From Saprospiraceae bacterium (GTDB taxonomy: Bacteria; Bacteroidota; Bacteroidia; Chitinophagales; Saprospiraceae), in the NCBI GenBank assembly GCA_020627705.1, contig JAHDGJ010000010.1, positions 1 to 64,000 of the forward strand: 64,000 nt of DNA, written 5' to 3'. The notes under the pieces are model-generated. The model saw only the letters and a program-made list of their open reading frames with translations, was not told the DNA's origin and did not search any database. The position numbers and the translations under genes were made by a program. Shown one piece after another: positions 20,231 to 28,749 of this stretch. Every line of letters starts with the position of its first letter. Within the stretch, counting starts at the first letter, position 1.

Positions 20231-21646
20231 GTGCTTCTCGCATATGCCTCTTGCTATGCACAAGGATACTCTGCGTATCAAAGTCTGGGAGACCCAAGCA
20301 TTTCTATGATACAAATCAATCCAGCCACCTCTAGTGGGACAAATTATGGCTGGAATTTTCGTCTCGGAGGCTTTGGTGTTGACCTTGGCAATAGCTACAT
20401 TGCCTTTAACAATCAATCCATTTCCTCCTTCATTAAAGAAAGACAAGACAATTTGGATCTGATCAATTCTGAAATTTCTTCGATGTCAGAATTGCCTATT
20501 TTGTTTGACTTCAGTACCTACGATTTCCAAAGATCTTCTGCTCATTTTGAAATTGAGGTTTTAGGTCCAGCACTTAAGTTTCAAATTCCTTCTGGATCAA
20601 TCGGTGTTTTCAGCAATGCCAAAGCACTCGGGTTTGCGAGTTCGCCCAATTGGAATGAATTAAACGACATTGCCGAACTTCCAAGCTTATCACCTTTTGA
20701 TTTTCCAAAGGCAAAGATCGGTGCAGTCCATTATGTAGAATTGGGATTTAATTACAGTCATATTAAGAATATTGACAGGGAAACAATTCTTACGCTCGGT
20801 GTAAATGCAAAATTTTATAAAGGTGGAGAATACTTTGGTGCTCGAAGTATTTCTCTAGGCGAAGCCATCAAACATATTGACAGCCTTACGCTGCGAAACG
20901 TAGAATTTGAAGCTGGGGTATTTTCTAATTATACCTATGACGAAGAAACGAATCAATCATCATATCGTCCCATGTACTTTGGGAATGGAGGTGGACTTGA
21001 TCTTGGAATTCAATATGCAATAGCAGCACCTAATGCTAAAAATCAAAATATAATATTGGGTGTCTCAGTCAATGATATTGGTCTTATAAAATTTAAAAAT
21101 GGCAACTATCATCATTTTGAGGTAAGAGAAGGTTATACCTTAAAAAGTGAATTCTTAGATGAATCTATCATTAACGAATTGAGCAAGGATGTAGAAATTT
21201 TTGGTGCCGCGTATAACAAAAGAGGAAGTGAAAAAACCATTTGGATGCCAACAGTGCTAAACCTTATGGCCGATATCCCCATCAACTCTGATCTATCTTT
21301 GGGCTTTTCGTCCAGATTAAATGCCCTACCAGCAAACACATTAAAAAGAGTTCAATTTTTAACGGTGTCCCCAAGATACAAACTTGGACCTCTTCAGATT
21401 TATCTACCCGTTTCGTATTATGATTTTCATTTTATTCATGTAGGTACTGGTATTCATTTTGGACCTTTGAGATTTGGGAGTGAGAATGTGATGCCGTTTT
21501 TGACAAAGTCAAAATTAAAAAGTGCCAACCTCTATCTTTCCATTGAAATTACGCCAAACGACTTACCTAAATTTCTTCGGTCCAATTCGGGGAAAAGATC
21601 AAAAAACAAAAAATCTAAAGATGATGTAAAATGCTATTACTTTTAG
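20231..21646 (+). CDS. DUF5723-like outer-membrane beta-barrel protein, start uncertain
   Basis: Residues after the signal peptide read QGYSAYQSLGDPSISMIQINPATS, and the body alternates amphipathic strands typical of outer-membrane barrels (similar to DUF5723 proteins; family call moderate). The only standard start is GTG at 20231, which leaves a truncated signal sequence. The frame is open upstream to 20189, and KKIGLKYLSSFLVLLAYASCYAQ would be a complete signal peptide, yet no ATG, GTG or TTG precedes it; ATC at 20201 is the only near-start. The C-terminus (KRSKNKKSKDD) is lysine-rich. It is followed 18 bp later by a DUF2461 gene on the same strand. Confidence 0.75.
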   Translation: MLLAYASCYAQGYSAYQSLGDPSISMIQINPATSSGTNYGWNFRLGGFGVDLGNSYIAFNNQSISSFIKERQDNLDLINSEISSMSELPILFDFSTYDFQRSSAHFEIEVLGPALKFQIPSGSIGVFSNAKALGFASSPNWNELNDIAELPSLSPFDFPKAKIGAVHYVELGFNYSHIKNIDRETILTLGVNAKFYKGGEYFGARSISLGEAIKHIDSLTLRNVEFEAGVFSNYTYDEETNQSSYRPMYFGNGGGLDLGIQYAIAAPNAKNQNIILGVSVNDIGLIKFKNGNYHHFEVREGYTLKSEFLDESIINELSKDVEIFGAAYNKRGSEKTIWMPTVLNLMADIPINSDLSLGFSSRLNALPANTLKRVQFLTVSPRYKLGPLQIYLPVSYYDFHFIHVGTGIHFGPLRFGSENVMPFLTKSKLKSANLYLSIEITPNDLPKFLRSNSGKRSKNKKSKDDVKCYYF

Positions 21647-21664
21647 CATTTAAATTTTTCCCAA

Positions 21665-22348
21665 ATGGCTATAATAGAAAAATCAACGCTTGCTTTTTGT
21701 AGAAAACTCTCAAAAAACAACAACCGTGAGTGGTTTAAGGAGAATAAGGAGACATATCAAATGGCTTTAGAAAACGTAAAAGCTTTTCAAGCAGATCTTC
21801 TTTCAGGGCTCCAAAAAATGGATGAGATCGATAAAAACAAAATGTTTCGAATTTATCGAGACGTTCGATTTTCAAAAGATAAAACGCCTTATAATCCTGA
21901 TTTTAGACTTTCCTTTTCTCGGGAAGGTGCGCATCGAAGAGGCGGATATTATTTACGCATTGCACCAGGCAACTCCTTTGTCGCAGCTGGCTTTTGGGGA
22001 CCAGAGCCCAAAGACTTAAAACTCATTCGATCCCATATTGCTCAAGATGACAAACCGCTGCGTAAAATCCTTAGCTCTAAAAAATTTAAAGCACAATTTG
22101 GAACACTTGATGGAGAGCAAGTAAAGTCTGCGCCTAAAGGATATGCCAAAGACCATCCGGCGATTGATTTGCTGCGTTACAAACAAATGATCGTCTCCAA
22201 AAAAATAGCAGATAAAGTGGTTTGCACCTCTGATTTTAAAAAAGAAGTGCTCACTTCGTATAAAGCCATTAGACCATTTTTTGACTACATGTCGGAGATT
22301 TTAACTCATGATCTAAATGGGGTTTCGTTGTTGGGAGGCGGTAAGTAA
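21665..22348 (+). CDS. DUF2461 (TIGR02453) family protein
   Basis: 227 residues matching the usual length. Family-typical sequences include NNNREWFKENKETYQ near the N-terminus, FRIYRDVRFSKDKTPYNPDF in the middle, and GGYYLRIAPGNSFVAAGFW. Members are widespread cytoplasmic proteins of unknown biochemical function. The gene follows the DUF5723 gene closely and may be co-transcribed. It is tail-to-tail with a minus-strand membrane protein gene only 8 bp away. Confidence 0.88.
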   Translation: MAIIEKSTLAFCRKLSKNNNREWFKENKETYQMALENVKAFQADLLSGLQKMDEIDKNKMFRIYRDVRFSKDKTPYNPDFRLSFSREGAHRRGGYYLRIAPGNSFVAAGFWGPEPKDLKLIRSHIAQDDKPLRKILSSKKFKAQFGTLDGEQVKSAPKGYAKDHPAIDLLRYKQMIVSKKIADKVVCTSDFKKEVLTSYKAIRPFFDYMSEILTHDLNGVSLLGGGK

Positions 22349-22356
22349 TAGGCCTT

Positions 22357-22896
22357 CTATCGCCTAAGCCACCATCCTAAACAAGCACCCACAAGCCCCC
22401 ACGATGCCAAAGCATCTATGAGATTGCCAATACTACTGGTTTCAAACCATATGCTTTCTATGTAAGACATATTGAGCCACGATATTCCGGCAACCACAAG
22501 AGAACCTAGAAGAACATCAGAAAAACTCAAATCTGGAATTTTCAATAATAGCCAACAAAGCAGCAGCGCAGAAATAAAGTTGACTACAAATCCTCTCAAC
22601 ATGTTCATACCCATATTTGGACTAAAGGATGAACCGTATTTTATTTTGGCCCACGGTTTTCCAGCGATATCTGCTCCAAACGCCTCTCTTTCTTCAGCTG
22701 TAGAACCTGGCGGTAATCCTGGCACCATATACTCTCCATCCGTCAATCCTGCAGCGGTTAAACAGTCAATAATTTGTTGTTGGTTTGGAGTATATACATT
22801 TTCTTTTGCATGAATGTTTAAGGCAGTCCAAGACAAAAATTGCCAGATAAATAAAATAATACCTCCTAGGAGCCCTCCTACAATAATTTTTTGCAT
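22357..22896 (-). CDS. Conserved membrane protein of unknown function
   Basis: 179 residues. There is an N-terminal membrane segment (IIVGGLLGGIILFIWQFLSW), then a periplasmic loop of about 75 residues containing LPPGSTAEEREAFG, then three C-terminal hydrophobic segments (GFVVNFISALLLCWLLLKI and two more) ending in GWWLRR. It looks like an inner-membrane protein with an extracytoplasmic loop. I do not recognise the family with confidence. Confidence 0.75.
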   Translation of the reverse strand: MQKIIVGGLLGGIILFIWQFLSWTALNIHAKENVYTPNQQQIIDCLTAAGLTDGEYMVPGLPPGSTAEEREAFGADIAGKPWAKIKYGSSFSPNMGMNMLRGFVVNFISALLLCWLLLKIPDLSFSDVLLGSLVVAGISWLNMSYIESIWFETSSIGNLIDALASWGLVGACLGWWLRR

Positions 22897-22945
22897 TGGT
22901 TAGTTGTTTTGTTTTCCAAAAGATAATGAAAATGACGCAATGCCG

Positions 22946-22953
22946 TACTTTTG
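22946..22953 (+). promoter_or_regulatory. Putative -7 element of mnmE
   Basis: TACTTTTG fits the Bacteroidota -7 consensus TAnnTTTG and lies 8 bp before the mnmE ATG, implying a very short leader. Confidence 0.5.
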
Positions 22954-22960
22954 GCTTTAG

Positions 22961-24358
22961 ATGAAATTTGATCTAGCTGATACAATTGTTGCTCTTGCTA
23001 CACCACATGGTGAAGGAGCTATAGGTATAATAAGATTAAGTGGGCCTCAAGCAATCTCATTGGCTGATACCTTCTTTTTTGGTAAAAACTTACTGCAAGC
23101 GCAAGCCAACACGATCCATTATGGCAAAATAAGAGATGAAGAGGGATTGATTTTGGACGAATGTCTAGCAAGCGTATTTAAAGCACCCCGATCATATACC
23201 AAAGAAGATGTCATCGAATTGAGTTGTCATGGTTCAAGTTATATCCTTCGGTCAATTTTGGAATTGTTTACTCGTAATGGCGCGCGATATGCCAAGCCTG
23301 GAGAATTTACCATGCGCGCTTACCTTAATGGTCAATTTGATCTAACTCGTGCCGAAGCAGTGGCAGATCTTATAGCCTCTAAATCCAAGGAGCAACACCA
23401 ATTGGCTATGCGCCAATTGAAAGGGGGAATTTCTGATCTTATTGCGCAAATGCGTGCTAAACTCATCGAGTTCGCGAGTTTGCTGGAGTTAGAAAATGAT
23501 TTTGGTGAGGAAGATGTCGAATTTGCAGATCGCAGTCAATTGATCACGGATTTAAAAGAAAACATAAAAGATTTAGAGCAACTCAAATCAAGTTTTATTG
23601 AAGGCAATGCGGTTAAGGAAGGAATACCTGTCGCCATAGTTGGCCCGCCAAATGCAGGAAAATCTACCTTATTAAATGCTTTGCTTAATGAAGAAAAAGC
23701 TATCGTGAGTTCGATCCCTGGCACTACACGTGATGTCATTGAAGACACGTTAATTTTAGATGGTAAGATTTTACGATTCTTAGATACTGCTGGGCTAAGA
23801 GAAAGTGAAGATGAAATAGAAAAAATCGGAATAGAACGAGCCAAAAGTGCGGTCAAAAATGCTGGGCTCATCCTTTATGCCCACGAAATAGAAGAAGACT
23901 CAAAAACCATTGCTAAAAAATTTGAAGCACTCGGACTTACAAAAGAACAAACTGCCATCATTGTGCTCACCAAACTTGACGAGTACGATCACAGTTGTCA
24001 CAGCTATGATATCGAAGAGTCTGTCAGCACTTTGACAAGAAGAACTCCTACTCTTTTGATCTCTGCGAAGGAAAACAAAAACTTAGATCAATTAAAAAAA
24101 TTGATTTCTCAAAACTTAAGGTCAAATAAGCTGGAAGACGACCAAGTTTTGATCTCCTCTGCACGTCATTATGAAGCGTTACAACAAACGATTAATCACT
24201 TAAACGCAGTGTTGGAAGGTTTAGCAAATCAAACTCCTTCGGACATTCTGGCTCTTGATCTACGTCATGCCATGCATCACCTTGGAGAAATTTCTGGAGA
24301 AATCCATACCGACGATTTGTTGGATTCGATCTTTAGTAATTTCTGTATTGGAAAGTAA
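22961..24358 (+). CDS. mnmE: tRNA modification GTPase MnmE
   Basis: 465 residues, full length. The N-terminal folate-binding domain starts DTIVALATPHGEGAIGIIRLSG. The inserted G domain shows the P-loop GPPNAGKSTLLN, the G2 region GTTRDVIED, the G3 DTAGLRES and the G4 TKLD. The C-terminus is the invariant CIGK whose cysteine is needed for catalysis. With MnmG it forms the carboxymethylaminomethyl group at U34 of certain tRNAs. It is transcribed alone here. Confidence 0.98.
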   Translation: MKFDLADTIVALATPHGEGAIGIIRLSGPQAISLADTFFFGKNLLQAQANTIHYGKIRDEEGLILDECLASVFKAPRSYTKEDVIELSCHGSSYILRSILELFTRNGARYAKPGEFTMRAYLNGQFDLTRAEAVADLIASKSKEQHQLAMRQLKGGISDLIAQMRAKLIEFASLLELENDFGEEDVEFADRSQLITDLKENIKDLEQLKSSFIEGNAVKEGIPVAIVGPPNAGKSTLLNALLNEEKAIVSSIPGTTRDVIEDTLILDGKILRFLDTAGLRESEDEIEKIGIERAKSAVKNAGLILYAHEIEEDSKTIAKKFEALGLTKEQTAIIVLTKLDEYDHSCHSYDIEESVSTLTRRTPTLLISAKENKNLDQLKKLISQNLRSNKLEDDQVLISSARHYEALQQTINHLNAVLEGLANQTPSDILALDLRHAMHHLGEISGEIHTDDLLDSIFSNFCIGK

Positions 24359-24382
24359 AAGCTCTTCATTCATCCACAAGAT

Positions 24383-24447
24383 TGATCAGGATCACATGCT
24401 AGGGTGACCGCGGTCATAGAAACACCTGCTTTATCATATAATCTTTG
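24383..24447 (+). promoter_or_regulatory. Island promoter P1: tandem FNR-like boxes plus -7 element
   Basis: Distal box TGAT-CAGG-ATCA (24383-24394, centre 24388.5). Proximal box TGAC-CGCG-GTCA (24405-24416, centre 24410.5), exactly 22 bp on. ATCTTTG ends at 24447, 36.5 bp from the proximal centre. The gene start is 24 bp further at 24471. The geometry is shared with five other promoters in the window. Confidence 0.8.
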
Positions 24448-24470
24448 AAGTATACTTTAAAATTATAGAT

Positions 24471-24704
24471 ATGAAAATGTATGATGCTTCTTTTGATACG
24501 ATATTTTTGAGATTCAATTTAATGATGGCAGTGGTGGTTGTTCCATTCGTTTTGGATATACCCGTTGTGGCCATTTTGGCTTTGCCAATTTTCTTGTCAT
24601 GTATGTTTGGGATTAGATTTTTCCCAAAAAATGCTTTTGACAAACCAAGCATTACAGTCTATCCAGATCTTAGTAATGATACGATGGGCAGAAAGGCCGC
24701 ATGA
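24471..24704 (+). CDS. Small two-segment membrane protein (77 residues)
   Basis: Residues about 14-50 form a hydrophobic hairpin (FNLMMAVVVVPFVLDIP and VVAILALPIFLSCMFGI). A short soluble tail containing FFPKNAFDKPSITVYPDL follows. It is not a recognised family. The case for a real gene is its promoter (P1 at 24383-24447) with the same tandem-box layout as the CBS, Hsp20 and USP genes of the island, plus a sensible 24-bp leader. It ends one base before the convergent response-regulator gene. Confidence 0.65.
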   Translation: MKMYDASFDTIFLRFNLMMAVVVVPFVLDIPVVAILALPIFLSCMFGIRFFPKNAFDKPSITVYPDLSNDTMGRKAA

Positions 24705-24705
24705 T

Positions 24706-25767
24706 TTATGCTATCAAGTCTTTTAGTTCTTCTAAGTCTTCGATTACTATTGAATTCGACTGAAGCTGGATAAGTCCTTCTGCTTTAAAATCTGATAATG
24801 TTCGAATCAAGGTCTCCTTCGCAGTACCAGCGGTAGTAGCAAGATCCTCTCTTGATACCGTAATGTTTAAGCTATTGCCGCTGGTTTCTTTAGCGCCTAA
24901 ATTTGCAAAAGAAACAAGTGCGTTGGCCACTTTTTTGCGCACTGAACTGTATGCCATGTCAATAAGTTTCTGTTCTGTCTGGATTGTTTTGTTTGCAATC
25001 ATTTCTATAAACTTGGCAGCAAAGTCTTTATTATTAAAAAGCAATATTTTAAAATCTTCTTCAGGAATTAGTCGAAGGCTAGTATCTGTGACGCACGCTG
25101 CACTTGAAGAATATTTTTCTCCAGTTAGTAGTGGGAAATACCCAAAAAACTCACCTGCTTTTAGCAATTGTGTGGTCAACACTTTGCCATATTCATTGGT
25201 CTGAAAGAGTTTCACCTCCCCTTCTATAATATAATACAACCATCTGGCTTTTTGCCCTTCCCCATAAATCTCATCTTTGGTATTATAGCTTCGCAATTCT
25301 CTATCCAAAGAAAGGTTTTCTAATTCTTTTTGTGCCTTGGCCTCAGAGAAAAAATGTTGCAGTCCATCCTCTGACGAAGTAAAATCTGAGGCAAGCTTTT
25401 CTGATTTTTTAAGACGAAGTTCTACCGCCTCCAAAAGCTCAACATCATCGTAGGGTTTAGTCAGGTAGTCATCTGCTCCTAATCCCATACCTTTCCTAAA
25501 ATCTGTTTTTTCGGCCTTTGCCGTTAAAAAGATAAAGGGTATGTGATTAAGCTTTGCGTTTTTGTTCAAAACTTTGAGCACCCCAAACCCATCCATCTCT
25601 GGCATCATCACATCACAAATGATAAGATTAGGTAAAAAATCTAGTGCCTTTTTAACACCCAGTCTGCCATTTTCAGCAGAATCCACTTCGTAGTCAGACA
25701 ACTCTAAAAGTTCTACGAGATTTTCTCTTACCTCTAGATTATCCTCAATTACCAATATCTTTTTCAT
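24706..25767 (-). CDS. Response regulator with Crp/FNR-type output (receiver-cNMP-HTH_Crp)
   Basis: 353 residues. The receiver domain (1-120) has acidic D9, phospho-acceptor D52 in IICDVMMPEMDG, T82 and K104 (LTKPYDD). A cyclic-nucleotide-binding-like beta roll follows (about 145-255: EIYGEGQKARWLYYIIEGEVKLFQ). A Crp winged helix (about 290-345) has recognition helix KETLIR; E318 and R322 correspond to the Crp/FNR residues that read TGA half-sites. No FNR-type N-terminal cysteine cluster is seen, so sensing should come through phosphorylation by the kinase 11 bp upstream. It is the best local candidate for binding the TGAY-N4-RTCA boxes of the island (inference). Confidence 0.93.
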   Translation of the reverse strand: MKKILVIEDNLEVRENLVELLELSDYEVDSAENGRLGVKKALDFLPNLIICDVMMPEMDGFGVLKVLNKNAKLNHIPFIFLTAKAEKTDFRKGMGLGADDYLTKPYDDVELLEAVELRLKKSEKLASDFTSSEDGLQHFFSEAKAQKELENLSLDRELRSYNTKDEIYGEGQKARWLYYIIEGEVKLFQTNEYGKVLTTQLLKAGEFFGYFPLLTGEKYSSSAACVTDTSLRLIPEEDFKILLFNNKDFAAKFIEMIANKTIQTEQKLIDMAYSSVRKKVANALVSFANLGAKETSGNSLNITVSREDLATTAGTAKETLIRTLSDFKAEGLIQLQSNSIVIEDLEELKDLIA

Positions 25768-25778
25768 TTCCAGTTTTT

Positions 25779-27422
25779 TTATTCTACTTCCAATTTTAAA
25801 CTAAATATACTTCCCTCCCCTTCAGAACTTGTAAAGCTCAATTGTGCCCCTAGAAGTATGGAATAATTCTTCACAATATTTAAGCCTAAGCCTGTGCCCT
25901 GAATGTTTTCAACATTAGACGCTCTATAAAATCTCGAAAACAAATGTTTTTGATCTTCCTTCGGAATACCAATACCCTGATCAATAATTTCAAAAATCAA
26001 GGAGCTATCTTCTTCTCGTATCCTACAAATAACTGTATCATCTTTTCCACTATACTTTATTCCATTTGACAATAAGTTTAATAAGATGTTGTGTAAAATT
26101 TTAGGGTCCGAATGAATCGTATCATAACTTGTATTTACCTCACTCACTACATCCTGTCCTTCTTTTAACAAGCCAGAAACTTCTTCAACAATACCTTCGA
26201 CAAAAGGGACCAAATCAACAGCCTCCTTATTTACTTCGATCTTACCTTCTTCTATTTTGCTGAGAGATAAAAAATCATTAAGAATGTTGGTTAGATTAGA
26301 TACCGACGACTTGATACGGCCAATATGTTTTTCTCTTTGAACCTGCTGTGACTCCTTTTCGTACCTCTTTAACAAATTGGCAGAGGATAGAATTGTACTC
26401 AGTGGTGTTCTGAATTCATGAGAGGCCATAGAAACAAATCGAGATTTCAATTCGTTTAGTTCTTTTTCTTTTTCCAAAGAAATAACGAGTTGCTTTTCCT
26501 GGTCCTCCAGTTTTCTATTTAGAGACAAAAGCTGATTGATGGTAGATTCGAGTTCTTCAGTCCGATTAAATACTTTTCTTTCTAAGTCATCATTAAGGAG
26601 TTTTAAATCGGATTCAACCTTTTGTATTTTTAAAATTTTTTCTTCCAATTCCAGCTCGTATTGCTTAAGAGGTGTAATGTCCTGAATGTAGCCAAGTATA
26701 GAGACAACCTGTTTGTTTTGATCTAATATGACTTCTCTTTTCCCACTCAAATGTCTTTCTTTTCCTTTTGCGTCTTTAATCTTAAAAGTAATTGCCTCAG
26801 CAGATTTGGTAACCAATTGTTCTTCAAAGGACTTAATCATTTGTTGACGGTCTTCTGGAACAATAAATTTTTGAATCTCAGACAACCTAATCAACTTGTT
26901 TGCGTGTTGACTTTCATCCATTCCAAATATATGAATGGCTTCCTTTGATAGTTTTACATGTCGCTCCGGAAGAATTATCTGAAAACTTCCAATATGGGCC
27001 AAACTCTGCGTCTCTTCGAGGCTATTCTGACTGTCCAAAATATCAGACAGCATTTTTTTTCTGCTGGTATCATCAGAGACAAAACCTATAGCAAACATTT
27101 CGTTGTTAACCATTGTATGGCTTAAACTAATCGCTACAGAAAATGTAGAACCATCCTTTTTTACTCCAAACAATTCTTCATGCGTTCCCATGGCACGAGG
27201 TCGAGGATTTTTTAAATATCCATCTCGATGGTGCACATGTGCTTTTTTATACTTTTTTGGTAAAAGCAGTTCTATGGTCTCACCAACAAGTTCTTCTTTT
27301 GAGTATCCAAAAAGATTTTCAAGATAAGGATTGGATTGTACGATTTCTCCTTTTCTATTGACTACGATTATACCAATAGTCGCTTCACTAAAAATAGACT
27401 TAAATACTACAGCTTCTTGCAT
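25779..27422 (-). CDS. PAS-domain sensor histidine kinase
   Basis: 547 residues. PAS domain 1 covers about 5-120 (GIIVVNRKGEIVQSNPYLENLFGYS), a second PAS/PAC about 130-265 (LGYIQDITPLKQYE), then a coiled coil (about 265-325). HisKA has the phospho-His in MASHEFRTPLS near residue 335. HATPase_c has the N box NILLNLLSNGIKYSG (about 450), DQGIGIP (about 484) and GTGLGLNIVKN (about 510). It has no transmembrane segment, so it is a cytoplasmic sensor. It forms an operon with the Crp-type response regulator and is very probably its cognate kinase. A bound PAS cofactor is possible but cannot be read from sequence. Its own promoter does not show the island boxes in the right position. Confidence 0.93.
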   Translation of the reverse strand: MQEAVVFKSIFSEATIGIIVVNRKGEIVQSNPYLENLFGYSKEELVGETIELLLPKKYKKAHVHHRDGYLKNPRPRAMGTHEELFGVKKDGSTFSVAISLSHTMVNNEMFAIGFVSDDTSRKKMLSDILDSQNSLEETQSLAHIGSFQIILPERHVKLSKEAIHIFGMDESQHANKLIRLSEIQKFIVPEDRQQMIKSFEEQLVTKSAEAITFKIKDAKGKERHLSGKREVILDQNKQVVSILGYIQDITPLKQYELELEEKILKIQKVESDLKLLNDDLERKVFNRTEELESTINQLLSLNRKLEDQEKQLVISLEKEKELNELKSRFVSMASHEFRTPLSTILSSANLLKRYEKESQQVQREKHIGRIKSSVSNLTNILNDFLSLSKIEEGKIEVNKEAVDLVPFVEGIVEEVSGLLKEGQDVVSEVNTSYDTIHSDPKILHNILLNLLSNGIKYSGKDDTVICRIREEDSSLIFEIIDQGIGIPKEDQKHLFSRFYRASNVENIQGTGLGLNIVKNYSILLGAQLSFTSSEGEGSIFSLKLEVE

Positions 27423-27473
27423 TCCAATGATTATATGATGAATCTACACTTATTCCAATCCCAAATTGCAAAT

Positions 27474-27538
27474 TGATCAAAATCTTTTTCTACAATGATA
27501 TTAGTCATGTCGCTTGCTTTAAAAATGGTCTCTTTTTG
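27474..27538 (+). promoter_or_regulatory. Island promoter P2: tandem boxes before the 27551 lipoprotein
   Basis: Distal box TGAT-CAAA-ATCT (27474-27485, one mismatch). Proximal box TGAT-ATTA-GTCA (27496-27507). Centres are 22 bp apart, and the G of TTTTTG is at 27538, 36.5 bp from the proximal centre. The start codon follows after 12 bp. Confidence 0.75.
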
Positions 27539-27550
27539 AAATAAAAAGAT

Positions 27551-28123
27551 ATGAAAACGTTGACCAAAATTTTAATTCTTCCAGTACTCCTTATTTACAG
27601 TTGTTCTCCTCAGATTATATATAACAGTGATGTAAGCTCCAAAGATTATCGCTTCGTCTGCAGTGATTATAAGATTGTTCCTGATTTGGCTCAAGCGCCA
27701 TCAAATTTTAACCCTATTAACATATCAAAAATCAATGAAATCTTAGAAAAAGAAGTTTTGTCTTTAGAGGGTTTACCATCCATGTACCCTTGTATAGTAT
27801 ACGAATGGGCATATATCGAGACAAAATTTGCTGATCACAGTTTTTTCCCAATGCACAGGCAAAATGATTCGTGGTTTATACCCCAAATAAATGTTAAAGA
27901 ATTTACTGAATACCAATTAGTGCTCAATTTGTTTGACAATTTTAAGGGCAAATATGTATGGCACGGAAGGGCATATACCACTCATGAAATTTTTCCTTAT
28001 GGCGAAATCAATCCCATTCTAAAAAATATTTTTCGTGGTTTGGTTTCTCAAATGAAAAAAGATCTAAACATCCGCGAAACCCAAGACTACGCAAAAAGCT
28101 TTAGGTATGAAAACCAATTCTAA
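27551..28123 (+). CDS. Putative lipoprotein of the stress island
   Basis: 190 residues. The N-terminus MKTLTKILILPVLLIYSCSP is a lipoprotein signal with the lipobox ending at Cys18. The body resembles the DUF4136-type layout: a beta segment LVLNLFDNFKGKYVWHGRAYTTHE, followed by a C-terminal helix KNIFRGLVSQMKKDL. That comparison is tentative. It sits behind promoter P2, so it should belong to the island regulon. A 39-codon membrane ORF overlaps its last 17 bases. Confidence 0.8.
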   Translation: MKTLTKILILPVLLIYSCSPQIIYNSDVSSKDYRFVCSDYKIVPDLAQAPSNFNPINISKINEILEKEVLSLEGLPSMYPCIVYEWAYIETKFADHSFFPMHRQNDSWFIPQINVKEFTEYQLVLNLFDNFKGKYVWHGRAYTTHEIFPYGEINPILKNIFRGLVSQMKKDLNIRETQDYAKSFRYENQF

Positions 28124-28226
28124 ATATAAAAATAGAGCTGTAGCGATAGCCTACTTGCTTTGGTTGGTAATTCTTGTTTGTATTATCATCATTTATTGGG
28201 AATTCACATTGGCTCACTCAATATGA
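28107..28226 (+). CDS. 39-residue single-membrane-span protein (candidate)
   Basis: ATG at 28107, TGA at 28224. The start overlaps the end of the preceding lipoprotein gene by 17 bases, a typical translationally coupled arrangement. The product has a basic N-terminus (MKTNSKYKNR), then a continuous hydrophobic stretch (AIAYLLWLVILVCIIIIYW) and a short polar end. Its stop codon lies inside the distal box of promoter P3. No homologue is recognised; confidence rests on its composition and coupling. Confidence 0.5.
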   Translation: MKTNSKYKNRAVAIAYLLWLVILVCIIIIYWEFTLAHSI

Positions 28227-28288
28227 CAAAGATCATTAGAAGCATTGATCCCTATCATTTTGTGACAATTCAAGTCGTAAGATCTTTA
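28224..28288 (+). promoter_or_regulatory. Island promoter P3: tandem boxes before the CBS-USP operon
   Basis: Distal box TGAC-AAAG-ATCA (28224-28235) and proximal box TGAT-CCCT-ATCA (28246-28257, a TTGAT-N4-ATCAT FNR-like site) are 22 bp apart. ATCTTTA ends at 28288, 36.5 bp from the proximal centre. The start codon is 21 bp downstream. Confidence 0.82.
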
Positions 28289-28308
28289 AATCATCAAAAA
28301 AAAGAATT

Positions 28309-28749
28309 ATGAATTTACTTGCTCCTGTCAGCACCATCATGACAAAAAACATCATTAGCGTTGATCGCTATGCAAGCCTAAAATTAGTAAAGGACAGTAT
28401 GGGAAAACACAAATTTCATCACATGCCTGTGACTGAAGGCGGAGAAATTATTGGGTTGATAAGCAAGTCTGATCTATTGTGGTTTGAACAAGGATTTAAA
28501 AACGGGAGAGACAAATTTGATGACTACAAACTTAAATCTTACAAGGCGTTTCAGATCATGACAAAGAAGTTGGCTACAATGCAACACGATGAAAAAATAA
28601 ATGTCGCATTGGAGATTTTTAATGCCAATCTATTTCATGCGATCCCAATATTGAACGGTGAAAAACTTGTAGGGATATTAACGACCTACGACATAATAAA
28701 AACCTTGTCTGAAAATAAATCTGCCATCAACGAATATTTAAACACATGA
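28309..28749 (+). CDS. CBS-domain pair protein
   Basis: 146 residues made of two CBS motifs and little else. CBS1 runs from STIMTKNIISVDRYASL to IIGLISKSDLLWF. CBS2 runs from AFQIMTKKLATMQHDEKI to LVGILTTYDIIKTL. Stand-alone CBS pairs bind adenine nucleotides or similar ligands and often act as energy sensors. It is the first gene of an operon behind promoter P3, and its stop overlaps the next start (ATGA). It is one of five such proteins within 8 kb; the ligand is unknown. Confidence 0.92.
   Translation: MNLLAPVSTIMTKNIISVDRYASLKLVKDSMGKHKFHHMPVTEGGEIIGLISKSDLLWFEQGFKNGRDKFDDYKLKSYKAFQIMTKKLATMQHDEKINVALEIFNANLFHAIPILNGEKLVGILTTYDIIKTLSENKSAINEYLNT

Noticed and set aside
27423-27550. Island boxes controlling the histidine kinase on the minus strand
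   Set aside because: On the minus strand no TTTG-type element lies 36.5 bp from either box centre, so autoregulation through this geometry is not supported.
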